Origin: DATMGU01 sp035555315
GTDB taxonomy: Bacteria; Pseudomonadota; Alphaproteobacteria; ATCC43930; CGMCC-115725
Length of the DNA: 64,000 bases
Direction of reading: 5' to 3'
Assembly (NCBI GenBank): GCA_035555315.1
Contig: DATMGU010000053.1
Span: forward strand, 50,245 to 114,244
The notes under the pieces were generated by a model, which saw only the letters and a list, made by a program, of their open reading frames with translations, did no database searches and was not told where the DNA came from. How positions within the stretch are numbered: the stretch's first letter is position 1; each line of letters opens with the position of its first letter. The position numbers were made by a program, and so were the translations under genes. This document shows positions 1 through 7,989 of the stretch, piece by piece.

Positions 1-608
1 TCCGCCTGCCCGACATCGCGACGGCGCCCAGGCTGATCGGCTTGGCCCTGGGCAGCGAGGATTTCGCGCTCTCGCTCGGCGTGGTCCCCAGCGCGGCCTG
101 TCTCCAACTCCCCTGCCAGATGCTCGCCCTGGCGGCGGCCGCGCAGGGATTGATGGGCTTCGGGCTGCCGCACTCCATCGCCGACTTTACCCATCTGGAT
201 GCCTATCGGGCCGCGGCGATCTCGGCCGCCGCGATGGGGCTGACCGGCGGCTTCTGCATCCATCCGGCGCAGCTCCCCATCATCAACGACGTGTTCGGCG
301 TCTCTGCCACGGAAGTGGACTGGGCACGCGGCGTGCTCGCCGCTTGGGAGGCGGCGCAGCGGTCGGGAGCATCGGTGATCGCGCTCGACGGGCAGATGAT
401 CGACAAGCCGGTCGTCGAACGCGCCCAAGCGATCGTTCGGCCCAGGGTTGATAGAGGGCTTCAGCCCTTGGAGCGGCGCATGGGCTCCGGCGGGGTCGAT
501 GCGCCGTCGCCCAAGGGTCGTTGCACCAGGACGGAATCGGTCCAGCGCCCGAATTTGAAGCCGATCGCCGGCAGCAAGCCGGCCCGCATGAAGCCAAAGG
601 CTTCATGA
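1..608 (+). CDS. CoA ester lyase, HpcH/HpaI (CitE-like) family, C-terminal part
   Basis: The gene runs in from outside the window; its reading frame starts at base 3. Visible motifs typical of CitE-like CoA ester lyases are ALGSEDFALSLG, GFCIHPAQLPIIN and the C-terminal DGQMIDKPVVERA. These enzymes are TIM-barrel lyases that cleave or form C-C bonds in acyl-CoA esters such as malyl- or citramalyl-CoA. The usual family end is close to VVERA, but this frame continues for about 55 further residues of low-complexity sequence and stops at 608, inside the convergent acetyltransferase gene. The tail may be a natural extension or may follow loss of the original stop. The family call is firm; the substrate is unknown. 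Confidence 0.85.
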   Translation, partial: RLPDIATAPRLIGLALGSEDFALSLGVVPSAACLQLPCQMLALAAAAQGLMGFGLPHSIADFTHLDAYRAAAISAAAMGLTGGFCIHPAQLPIINDVFGVSATEVDWARGVLAAWEAAQRSGASVIALDGQMIDKPVVERAQAIVRPRVDRGLQPLERRMGSGGVDAPSPKGRCTRTESVQRPNLKPIAGSKPARMKPKAS

Positions 609-1018
609 AGCTTCAGCGACGGCTCGTTGGCCGCGTCGATATAGCCGATCATCTGACGGTAGCCGGCCTCGGCGCAGGCGTCGATCAGCACCCGCAGCAT
701 CGCGCGCCCGATCCCGCGCGCGGTGAAATCCCGATGCACATAGATCGAATGCTTCACCGCGTAGCGATAGGCCGGACGTTTGCGGAACGGGACGACATAG
801 GCATAGCCGGCAATCATCCCGTTCGTCTCGGCGACGATATGGGGCAGCCGCTTGTGCAGCATCGTCTTGCGGCGCCGTCTGAGATCGTCGGTATCCAGCG
901 GCTCGGCCTCGTAGTCGCCCAGGCCTCGATGGATGTAGTCGGTATAGATCGCCAGCATCGCCGGCACATCGGCTTCGGTGGAGGCGCGCACCACGAGATC
1001 GGCTACCGGATTCGTCAT
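461..1018 (-). CDS. GNAT N-acetyltransferase, phosphinothricin acetyltransferase (Pat/Bar)-like
   Basis: A 185-residue single-domain acetyl-CoA-dependent N-acetyltransferase. The N-terminal strand VRASTEADVPAMLAIY, the AGYAYV strand and the acetyl-CoA loop DFTARGIGRAMLRVLI with the R/Q-x-x-G-x-G/A signature are typical of the Pat/MddA/YncA branch, which acetylates phosphinothricin, methionine sulfone/sulfoximine or similar amino acids. The ATG at 1018 is preferred because GGAGAG lies just upstream; a longer in-frame extension to 1120 has no family similarity. The gene is convergent with the CoA ester lyase, and their 3' ends overlap by about 148 bases. Lying next to an organosulfur region, it could act on a sulfur amino acid derivative, which is inference. 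Confidence 0.85.
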   Translation of the reverse strand: MTNPVADLVVRASTEADVPAMLAIYTDYIHRGLGDYEAEPLDTDDLRRRRKTMLHKRLPHIVAETNGMIAGYAYVVPFRKRPAYRYAVKHSIYVHRDFTARGIGRAMLRVLIDACAEAGYRQMIGYIDAANEPSLKLHEAFGFMRAGLLPAIGFKFGRWTDSVLVQRPLGDGASTPPEPMRRSKG

Positions 1019-1243
1019 TGACCATCGCTCTCCATTCCCGAGGCATAATAGAAGCGCGTCGAGCACGCAGGCGATGCATATCATGCCGCCGCTCTCGCGC
1101 CCCGGATGCTTTTGTGGCATTAATCATGCAGCGTCGGATGCCATGAGGGACGGGGGCAGGGCTTGACGCCGCGGTGAAAGTTCACGCCGCCAAGCAGGTG
1201 GCCTCCGACCAATCCACGAGAAGAACGAAGGACATCATAGCTC

Positions 1244-2845
1244 ATGAAGCGTCGCGCTTTCTTGAAGACCGCCGCGATCGGCGCGGCTGCAACCGTCGCA
1301 GCCCCTTTCGCCGCTCCCCGCATCTCATTCGCCCAAAACACCCGCGTGTTGCGGTTTGTGCCGCAGGCCAATCTGTCGAGCCTGGACGCGGTCGCCGGTA
1401 CGCAATATGTCGTGCGCAATGCGTCGCTGCTGGTATGGGACACGCTCTACGGCATCGATTCCAAGCTGGTTCCCCAGCCGCAGATGTGCGAGGGCCACGA
1501 GGCCTCCGCCGATGCCAAGACCTGGACGTTCAAGCTGCGTCCCGGCCTGAAATGGCATGACGGCGAAGCGGTGACGTCACGGGATGTCGTGGCCAGCCTC
1601 AACCGCTGGATGGTCCGCGATACCATGGGCCAGGTCATCAAGGCGCGCCTGGACGCCTTGGAAGCGCTGGACGACCGCAGCTTCCGCTTCCGTCTGAACA
1701 AGCCGTTTCCGAAGATGCTGTTCGCGCTGGGCAAGAACAACGCGCCGGTCGCCTTCATCATGCCGGAACGCATCGCCAAGACCGATCCGTTCAAGCTGAT
1801 CAGCGAATATGTCGGCTCCGGCCCGATGAAGTTCAACACGGCGGAATGGGCGCCCGGTGCCAAGGCGGTGTTCGAGAAATTCGCCGATTACGCGCCCCGC
1901 GAGGAGCCCGGCGATTGGTTGGCGGGCGGCAAGCGGATGATGTTCGACCGCATCGAGTGGCAGATTCTGAGCGATCCCGCGACGGTCGCCGCCGCCCTGC
2001 AGAAGGGCGAGGTCGATTGGGCCGAAACGCCGCTGCCCGATCTGGTGCCGTTGCTGAGGAAAAACAAAGATATCACCGTCGATATCTCCGATCCGCTGGG
2101 CAATATCGGCTCCCTGCGGATGAACCATCTGCAGCCGCCGTTCAACGATGTGCGGGCGCGCCGCGCGCTGATGATGGCGCTCAGCCAGCAGGATTATATG
2201 CAGGCGGTGGTCGGCGATAATCCGGACCTATGGAAGCCGCTGCCCAGCTTCTTCACGCCCGGCACGCCGTTCTATACCGAGGAGGGTGGCGACATCCTGA
2301 AGGGCCCGCGGAACTACGACGCGGCCAAGAAGCTGCTGTCCGAGGCGGGGCTGCTCGGTGCCAAGGTCACCCTGGTGGTCGCGACCGATGTGGCGATCAC
2401 CAAGGCCGAGGGCGACGTCACCGCCGATCTGCTGAAGAAGATCGGCTTCGAGGTCGATCTGATCGAGACCGATTGGGGCACGGTCGGCGCCCGGCGCGCG
2501 AAGAAGGACCCGCCGAGCCAAGGCGGCTGGAACATCTTCCACACCTGGCATGCCGGTGCCGATTGCGTGAACCCGGCGGCCTATACGGCACTCGATGCCG
2601 GCGGCGACAAGGCGTGGTTCGGCTGGCCGAAATCCGATCTCGTCCAGCAGTTGATCGGCGAGTGGTACGACGCCCCGGATGCGGCGGCCGAAAAGGCGGC
2701 GATAGCGAAGATCAACAAGGCGAGCTTCGACCTCGTGACCTATGCCCCGACCGGGTTCTTCCTGATCAATCAGGCCTGGCGCAAGAACGTGACCGGCGTG
2801 GTGAAGGCGCCGTTCCCGATGTTCTGGGGTGTCCAGAAAACCTGA
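1244..2845 (+). CDS. ABC transporter substrate-binding protein, family 5 (peptide/opine/nickel type)
   Basis: A 533-residue periplasmic binding protein. It opens with a twin-arginine type leader (MKRRAFLKTAAIGAA) ending near ISFAQ. The body has the SBP_bac_5 layout: WTFKLRPGLKWHDGEAVTSRDV near residue 100, the VGSGPMKF segment, and a C-terminal lobe with KLLSEAGLLG. Length is normal for the family. No cognate permease or ATPase genes of the Opp/Dpp type are next to it, so it would have to work with a transporter encoded elsewhere, or it is left over from a larger cluster. A GAAGGA sequence lies a little upstream of the ATG. It converges on the leftward sulfonate operon with only 7 bases between, and probably belongs functionally to the organosulfur region. 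Confidence 0.9.
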   Translation: MKRRAFLKTAAIGAAATVAAPFAAPRISFAQNTRVLRFVPQANLSSLDAVAGTQYVVRNASLLVWDTLYGIDSKLVPQPQMCEGHEASADAKTWTFKLRPGLKWHDGEAVTSRDVVASLNRWMVRDTMGQVIKARLDALEALDDRSFRFRLNKPFPKMLFALGKNNAPVAFIMPERIAKTDPFKLISEYVGSGPMKFNTAEWAPGAKAVFEKFADYAPREEPGDWLAGGKRMMFDRIEWQILSDPATVAAALQKGEVDWAETPLPDLVPLLRKNKDITVDISDPLGNIGSLRMNHLQPPFNDVRARRALMMALSQQDYMQAVVGDNPDLWKPLPSFFTPGTPFYTEEGGDILKGPRNYDAAKKLLSEAGLLGAKVTLVVATDVAITKAEGDVTADLLKKIGFEVDLIETDWGTVGARRAKKDPPSQGGWNIFHTWHAGADCVNPAAYTALDAGGDKAWFGWPKSDLVQQLIGEWYDAPDAAAEKAAIAKINKASFDLVTYAPTGFFLINQAWRKNVTGVVKAPFPMFWGVQKT

Positions 2846-2852
2846 TCTTGCT

Positions 2853-4076
2853 CTAGGCGACCCCGCTCCGGGCCGGGAGCGGGAAGCCGTCATGGGTGAT
2901 GGGCGGCGGCGGTCCGTTCGTGGTCATGAACGAGCCGCCCCCGGCCAGCAGGCCGGCGTCGGAGTCCGCCCGTGTCGTCGGCGTCTCGACTTTTGAGATG
3001 TCGAGCAGCGGGAACACCAGATCGGCGACGCGATAGGCTTCCTCGAGATGCGGATAACCCGAGGCGATCACCGTATCGATGCCGAGCGCCTGATACTCGC
3101 GGATCCGCTCGGCCACGGTTTCCGGATCGCCGACCAGGGCGGTACCGGCGCCGCCGCGCACCAGACCGACGCCGGCCCATAGATTCGGCGCGACCTCCAG
3201 CCGCTCGCGCGATCCGCCATGCAATGCCCGCATCCGGCGCTGCCCCTCGCTGTCGGTCTGCTGGCTGAGCTTGTATTGCGCGGTGGCGATGGTGTCGTCG
3301 GTAAGATGGCTGATCAGCTTATGGGCGGCGTCCCAGGCCTCGCCCTCGGTCTCCCGCACGATGATGTGCAGGCGAATGCCATAGCGCAGGGATCTGCCAT
3401 GGGCGGCGGCGCGCTGGCGGATATCGGCGATCTTCTCGGCGACTCCCGCCGGCGGCTCGCCCCAGGTCAAATAGACATCGGCCTGCGCCGCGGCCAAGGC
3501 GTGGCCGGCTGGGGAGGAACCGCCGAAATAGAGCGGCGGATAAGGCCGCTGGACCGGCAGGAAGCCGAGCTTGCCGCCGCGCGAAGTGAGGTATTCGCCG
3601 TCGAAATCGACCGTCTCCCCGGCCATCAGCCCGCGCCAGATCCGCAAGAAGTCGTCGGCCTGGGCATAGCGCTCGTCATGGCCGAGGCTCAGGCCATCGC
3701 CGGCAAGGTCCAGCGGATTGCCGCCGCACACCACATTGGCCATGAGGCGACCGTCGCTCAGCCGGTCGAGCGCCGCGTATTGGCGCGCCGCCTCGCCGGG
3801 CAGCACCAGGCCGGGCCGCAACGCCACCAGAAAGCGCAGCCGCTCGGTATGGGTCGCCAGCGAGGCGGCGGTCACCAGCGCGTCCTCGCAGCCATTGCCG
3901 GTCGGCAGCAGCACCCCGTGATAGCCCAGCTGATCGGTCGCCTGCGCGATCTGGCGCAAATAGCGGTTGTCCACGCGCCGCTGTCCCTTGGCCGAACCGA
4001 GATAGGCGCCATCGCCGCCGGTCGGCAGGAACCAGAGGAAATCCAGCGGGCGCGACACGGCGAGAGAAGCGGTCAT
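2853..4076 (-). CDS. ssuD: LLM class flavin-dependent monooxygenase, alkanesulfonate monooxygenase (SsuD)-like
   Basis: A 407-residue FMNH2-dependent monooxygenase of the bacterial luciferase-like family. Visible family signatures are LDFLWFLPTGGDGAYLG at the N-terminus, the TERLRFLVALRPGLVLPG strand, NVVCGGNPLDLAGDG, the GLSLGHDERYAQADDFLRIW segment, and the C-terminal SGYPHLEEAYRVADLVFPLL, which matches SsuD. SsuD splits aliphatic sulfonates into aldehyde and sulfite with reduced flavin from a reductase; no SsuE-like reductase is encoded nearby. The ATG at 4076 overlaps the stop of the upstream binding-protein gene (ATGA), so the two are translationally coupled. It is the last gene of the nine-gene operon. 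A GC-rich hairpin (arms 2862-2869 and 2876-2883) sits in its 3' end. About 25 extra C-terminal residues extend past the usual SsuD end. Confidence 0.9.
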   Translation of the reverse strand: MTASLAVSRPLDFLWFLPTGGDGAYLGSAKGQRRVDNRYLRQIAQATDQLGYHGVLLPTGNGCEDALVTAASLATHTERLRFLVALRPGLVLPGEAARQYAALDRLSDGRLMANVVCGGNPLDLAGDGLSLGHDERYAQADDFLRIWRGLMAGETVDFDGEYLTSRGGKLGFLPVQRPYPPLYFGGSSPAGHALAAAQADVYLTWGEPPAGVAEKIADIRQRAAAHGRSLRYGIRLHIIVRETEGEAWDAAHKLISHLTDDTIATAQYKLSQQTDSEGQRRMRALHGGSRERLEVAPNLWAGVGLVRGGAGTALVGDPETVAERIREYQALGIDTVIASGYPHLEEAYRVADLVFPLLDISKVETPTTRADSDAGLLAGGGSFMTTNGPPPPITHDGFPLPARSGVA

Positions 4077-5038
4077 AGAGGGGCTCCGGCGGTAGGGGGC
4101 GTCCATACGGCGGCGCGGATGTCGATCGGCGCGGGGATGATGCGCAGGGAAGCGAAGCTGTCGGCGATCGCCTGTTGCCGGCCGATGATCGTCGCGTCCA
4201 GGGGCTGCGTCGCGTAGACGCCGCGCGGTGCCGCGACCCGTTGCACCGCGAGCGGCACGCCGGTCACCTCCGCCATGATGTCGGCCAGCTCGGCCGGATG
4301 GCCGCGCGCCCAATCGGCGGCCCCGTTGATGGCATCCAGCATGGCAAGGATCACGGCGGGGTGCTGTTCGGCGTAGCTCCGTCGAGCGAGGAAGAAACTA
4401 TTGGTCGGCGCGATGCCTTCGGCGGTGGCCAGCACGCGCGTCGCGGGGTCGGCCTCGGCGATCGCCAGAAAGGGATCCCAGATCACCCAGGCATCCAGCG
4501 CGCCATTGCGGAAGGCGGCGGCCGCCTCCGGTGGCTGGAGAAACACCGATTGGATGTCCGCCGGGGTGAGGCCGACCGAGACGAGGGCGCTCACGATCAC
4601 GTTATGGGCGCTCGACCCCTTGGTATAGGCGATCCGCTTACCCTTGAGATCGGCGAGACCGCGGATCGGCGAATTCCGGGGCACCAGGATCGCCTGATTG
4701 GCACCGGCGACCGGCTGCGCGCCGACATAGACGAAATCCGCCCCCGCCGCCTGGGCGAAGATCGGCGGCGTGTCGCCGGTCGCGCCGAAATCGACGGCGC
4801 CGGCGTTCACGGCTTCGAGCAGCGGCGGTCCCGACGCGAATTCATGCCATTCCACGGCGAAGCCCAACCCGTCGAGCCGCTTCTGCTGACGCAGGATGAC
4901 CAGCGCGCCGTTCTTCTGATAGCCGATCCGCAACGGCGTCGCCGCGCGGGCGGCGAGGGGCAGGCCGGGAAAGGGCAGGGTGGCGGCGGCAAGGGCGAGC
5001 GCCGAAAGACCAAGGGAGCGGCGTGTCAGGCTGGGCAT
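4073..5038 (-). CDS. Aliphatic sulfonate ABC transporter substrate-binding protein (SsuA-like), copy 1
   Basis: A 321-residue periplasmic binding protein of the SsuA/TauA type. It has a Tat/Sec-like leader (MPSLTRRSLGLSALALA ... AARA), then the family start TPLRIGYQKNGALVILR, the GPPLLEAVNAGAVDFGATGDTPPIFAQ segment, and LKGKRIAYTKGSSAHNV. These are the conserved sulfonate-binding-protein elements. The ATG at 5038 is chosen because it gives the signal peptide; in-frame sequence upstream of it has no family similarity. It lies 31 bases downstream of another binding-protein gene and overlaps the ssuD start by 4 bases. It is one of three paralogous binding proteins in an operon with a single permease and ATPase. 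Confidence 0.9.
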   Translation of the reverse strand: MPSLTRRSLGLSALALAAATLPFPGLPLAARAATPLRIGYQKNGALVILRQQKRLDGLGFAVEWHEFASGPPLLEAVNAGAVDFGATGDTPPIFAQAAGADFVYVGAQPVAGANQAILVPRNSPIRGLADLKGKRIAYTKGSSAHNVIVSALVSVGLTPADIQSVFLQPPEAAAAFRNGALDAWVIWDPFLAIAEADPATRVLATAEGIAPTNSFFLARRSYAEQHPAVILAMLDAINGAADWARGHPAELADIMAEVTGVPLAVQRVAAPRGVYATQPLDATIIGRQQAIADSFASLRIIPAPIDIRAAVWTPPTAGAPL

Positions 5039-5069
5039 CGTCGGATCCTCAGCGTGCGGAGGGACCAGG

Positions 5070-6044
5070 TCAGGCGGCGAACACGGCGTCGTTGAAGCTT
5101 CGATCGAAGCTGTCGGCGACATGTTGCGGGCGGGGAAGTACCCCGACGCCTTGAAAGAAATCCGCGACGCGCTGTTGCGCCGCGACCACCGTGTCGTCGA
5201 TCGCCACGGTGCGGGTTTGCGCGGTGTTGACCACGTCGCGCGCGACGGAGAGGGAGAAGCCGGTGCTCTCCGCCCAGACCTTCGCCTGCTCCTCCGGCTT
5301 GGCCAATCCCCATTCGCGAGCCAGGCGCAGACGGTGCAGGAAATCGGCGAGGGCCGCGCGCTTGCCGGAAATCGCCTGGTCCGAGGCCAGCATATAGCTC
5401 TGCCCGCTCATCAACTCATGGCCGTTGACGATCTCCCGCGCGCCGTCCTCGACTTTGGCGAGCGAGATATACGGTCCCCACGTCGCCCAGGCATCGACCG
5501 CGCCGGACGCCATCGCGGCCTTGGCCTCGGAGGGGGCGATGAAGGCGAAGCGGACATCGCCGGGGCTCAGCCCGTCGCGCCGCAGCGCCGCCAACACCAG
5601 GAAATGACCGGTCTGGCCCCGCAATGTCGCGATCGTACGGCCCTTGAGGTCGGAGACAGACCGCACCGGCGAGGCGCCGGGGACCACCAGGGCGGTGACC
5701 GCGCCATCGGCGCGTGTCGCCGAAACCGCCTTCATCGGGATGCCGGAAGCGACCGCCGAGGCGAAGGGCGCGTCACCCACGCCGCCGGTGTCGATCGCCT
5801 CGGCGTTGAGCGCCTCCAGCAGCATCGGCGCCCCGGCGAATTGGCTCCACGCGACCGTATAGGGCGCGTCGCGCAAGACGCCCGCCGCCGCCATCAGCGG
5901 CTGGATCCCGCCGCGCTGATCGCCGACCCGCAGGGTGATGCCGGCGGCATGGGCGACCCGCGTCGTCGCCAAGGCCGCCGCGCCCATCAGGATCGTCCGC
6001 CGGGTCAGCGAAAGCCGTGTGTCTCCGGTCGTGCGCGACATCAT
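5070..6044 (-). CDS. Aliphatic sulfonate ABC transporter substrate-binding protein (SsuA-like), copy 2
   Basis: A 324-residue binding protein with a leader containing SLTRRTILMGAAALATTRVAHA, then ITLRVGDQRGGIQPLMAAAG, MLLEALNAEAIDTGGVGDAPF and LKGRTIATLRGQTGHFLVLAAL. The segment GAVDAWATWGPYISLAK is the usual SsuA hinge region. Compared with copy 1, the ligand-contacting loops differ, so the two probably bind different organosulfur compounds (inference). An ATG at 6041 is an alternative start. It lies 6 bases downstream of the class II aldolase gene in the same leftward operon. Confidence 0.88.
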   Translation of the reverse strand: MMSRTTGDTRLSLTRRTILMGAAALATTRVAHAAGITLRVGDQRGGIQPLMAAAGVLRDAPYTVAWSQFAGAPMLLEALNAEAIDTGGVGDAPFASAVASGIPMKAVSATRADGAVTALVVPGASPVRSVSDLKGRTIATLRGQTGHFLVLAALRRDGLSPGDVRFAFIAPSEAKAAMASGAVDAWATWGPYISLAKVEDGAREIVNGHELMSGQSYMLASDQAISGKRAALADFLHRLRLAREWGLAKPEEQAKVWAESTGFSLSVARDVVNTAQTRTVAIDDTVVAAQQRVADFFQGVGVLPRPQHVADSFDRSFNDAVFAA

Positions 6045-6050
6045 CCGTTC

Positions 6051-6857
6051 CTAATCCAGCAGATCCGGCTCTTGCGCCACGATCAGATCCCAGAGCGGCT
6101 GAAAGCTCAGCAGTCCGGAATTGGGTTTGTTCACCTGAGAGGCGGTCAGGCGGGCGGTGGCCTCGTCGATCAGCTGGGGCGTGCCGGCGGCCTCGGCCAG
6201 CAATTGGGTCTGCGCCGCGTTGTCCATCGAGAGGTACCAGAAGGCGGCGGCCTCGACCGTGGTGCCGACCGTCAGGAAACCGTGGTTCTTCAGGATGACC
6301 GCCTTATGCGAACCCAAAGCCTTGGCGATGTTGTCGCCTTCCTCGGTATCCAGCACCACGCCGGCGTAGTCCTCGAAGACCGTGTGATCGCCGTAGAATT
6401 TGCAGGAATCCTGGGTGATCGGGTCGAGCAGCCGGCCCAAGGTCGACCAGGCCTTGCCATAGGTCGAATGGCTATGCGCCGCCGCGACCACATCGGGCCG
6501 CGCCCGGTGGATCGCCGAGTGGATGGCGAAGGCCGCGCGATTGACCGGTTGATCACCCTCGATCACGGCCCCGGTGTGGTCGACGCGGATCAGGTCGGAG
6601 ACGCGGATCCGGCCGAAATGCTGGCCGAGCGGATTGACCCAGAATGTTTCCGGTTCCTCGGGGTCGCGGGCGGTGACGTGGCCGGCCAGCCCCTGGTCGA
6701 AGCCGGCGCGCGCGAACAGGCGGAACGTCGCCGCCAGACGTTGCTTGCGATGCAACCGCTCCGCTTCAGGAGAGCGTTCCGGTGCGCCGTTGCGCAGCAG
6801 GCTAACGAAGCTTTCGCCGGATTGGCGGTCACGAGACGGGGTGGAGATATGGTTCAT
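6051..6857 (-). CDS. Class II aldolase/adducin family protein
   Basis: A 268-residue class II aldolase/adducin-fold protein. The zinc-binding histidines are visible in AAAHSHSTYGKAWSTLG (H-x-H) and in VILKNHGFLTVG, and the N-terminal QGLAGHVTARDPEEPETFWVNP segment is typical of the family. Members include L-fuculose-phosphate and L-ribulose-phosphate enzymes as well as a broad decarboxylase/aldolase group of unknown substrate that resembles this protein. It is embedded between a monooxygenase gene and a binding-protein gene of the sulfonate operon (24 and 6 base gaps). It may process the carbonyl product left after desulfonation, which is inference. Confidence 0.88.
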   Translation of the reverse strand: MNHISTPSRDRQSGESFVSLLRNGAPERSPEAERLHRKQRLAATFRLFARAGFDQGLAGHVTARDPEEPETFWVNPLGQHFGRIRVSDLIRVDHTGAVIEGDQPVNRAAFAIHSAIHRARPDVVAAAHSHSTYGKAWSTLGRLLDPITQDSCKFYGDHTVFEDYAGVVLDTEEGDNIAKALGSHKAVILKNHGFLTVGTTVEAAAFWYLSMDNAAQTQLLAEAAGTPQLIDEATARLTASQVNKPNSGLLSFQPLWDLIVAQEPDLLD

Positions 6858-6881
6858 GCGGGCATCCTCCCTTGAAGCCGA

Positions 6882-7976
6882 TTATTCGGCGGCGACCGCG
6901 TGCTGCCCCAACCGCTCGGCGAACAGCCGGCGGGCGGCCGGCAACAGGGAGCGGCCATATTCCAGCGCATCTTCCAGCGGATCGAAGCCGCGGATCAGGA
7001 AGGTTGTCACACCCAGCGCGTGGTAGTCGAGAAAGGCTTGCGCCACTTGCTCCGGCGTGCCGACCAGGGCTGTGGTGTTGCCGCGCGCACCGGTCGCGGC
7101 GGCGATGGCGGTATAGAGCCGCCCTTCCGGACGATCGCCCTGCGCCGCCGCGGCCAGCAGACGCTGCGAACCGGCATTGGGCGGCGTGGGCGTCGCCGGA
7201 CCGAGAGCTGCTTCGCCGCGCACCTGCTTCACCCGCGCCAGGATACTCTCGGCGCGCGCCCAGGCCTTCTCCTCGGTCTCGGCGATGATCGGCCGGAACG
7301 ACAGGCTGAAGCGCACGTCGCGGCCGTGGCGTGCCGCGCTAGCCCGCACCCGGGCGGTGATCTCGCGCACTTGCGCCTGGGTCTCGCCCCACAAGGCGTA
7401 GACATCGGCATGCTTGCCCGCGACCTCGATCGCGGCGTCCGAGGCGCCGCCGAAATAGATCGGGATGCGCGGCTGCTGCGCCGGCCGCACCTCGGGGGAT
7501 GCCCCCTCGATCCGGTAATAGGCGCCGTGGTGGTTGACCGGACCCGATGCGGTCCAGACCTGCTTCAGGATGTCGACATACTCGTCGGTCCGGGCATAGC
7601 GCTCGTCCTTCGACAGGTAATCGCCGTCGCGCCGCTGATCCGTGTCGTCGCCGCCGGAGATCACATGGATCGCCGCCCGGCCGCCGCTGAGCTGGTCCAG
7701 CGTGGCGAAGCTGCGCGCCGCCGTGGTCGGTGCCTGAAAGCCCGGCCGATGGGCCACCAGAAACCCGACATTCTTGGTATGCGCCGCCGCGTGGGCCGCG
7801 ATCTGGAAGCCATCCGGCCCGTTGCTGTGCCAGCCGATCAGGATCCGGTCGAAGCCGCCTTCGTCATGCGCCTGGGCGGATGCCCGCACATAGCCGGGGT
7901 CGATCGTCGGCCCGCTGGCCGGATGGATCTCCGATTGCTGACGGGATTGGATCATGCCGATGAATTCGACGCTCAT
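6882..7976 (-). CDS. LLM class flavin-dependent monooxygenase (SsuD-like), second copy
   Basis: A 364-residue luciferase-like monooxygenase. It shows FDRILIGWHSNGPDGFQIAAH near residue 45, KNVGFLVAHRPGFQAPTTAAR, AIHVISGGDDTDQRRDGD, LSKDERYARTDEYVDILK, and the C-terminal TTFLIRGFDPLEDALEYGRSLLP. This pattern matches the alkanesulfonate-monooxygenase subgroup of the LLM family. It should use FMNH2 and O2 to cleave a C-S bond in a sulfonate, sulfone or thioether-derived substrate. It lies 13 bases downstream of the acyl-CoA dehydrogenase-like gene and 24 bases upstream of the aldolase gene. Together with the gene at 2853-4076 it gives the operon two distinct desulfurising monooxygenases. Confidence 0.9.
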   Translation of the reverse strand: MSVEFIGMIQSRQQSEIHPASGPTIDPGYVRASAQAHDEGGFDRILIGWHSNGPDGFQIAAHAAAHTKNVGFLVAHRPGFQAPTTAARSFATLDQLSGGRAAIHVISGGDDTDQRRDGDYLSKDERYARTDEYVDILKQVWTASGPVNHHGAYYRIEGASPEVRPAQQPRIPIYFGGASDAAIEVAGKHADVYALWGETQAQVREITARVRASAARHGRDVRFSLSFRPIIAETEEKAWARAESILARVKQVRGEAALGPATPTPPNAGSQRLLAAAAQGDRPEGRLYTAIAAATGARGNTTALVGTPEQVAQAFLDYHALGVTTFLIRGFDPLEDALEYGRSLLPAARRLFAERLGQHAVAAE

Positions 7977-7989
7977 GGGAGGGCTCCTT

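Noticed and set aside
4980..6875. Long rightward open frame opposite the second binding-protein and aldolase genes
   Set aside because: Shadow of well-supported leftward genes; composition and lack of motifs show that it is not coding.
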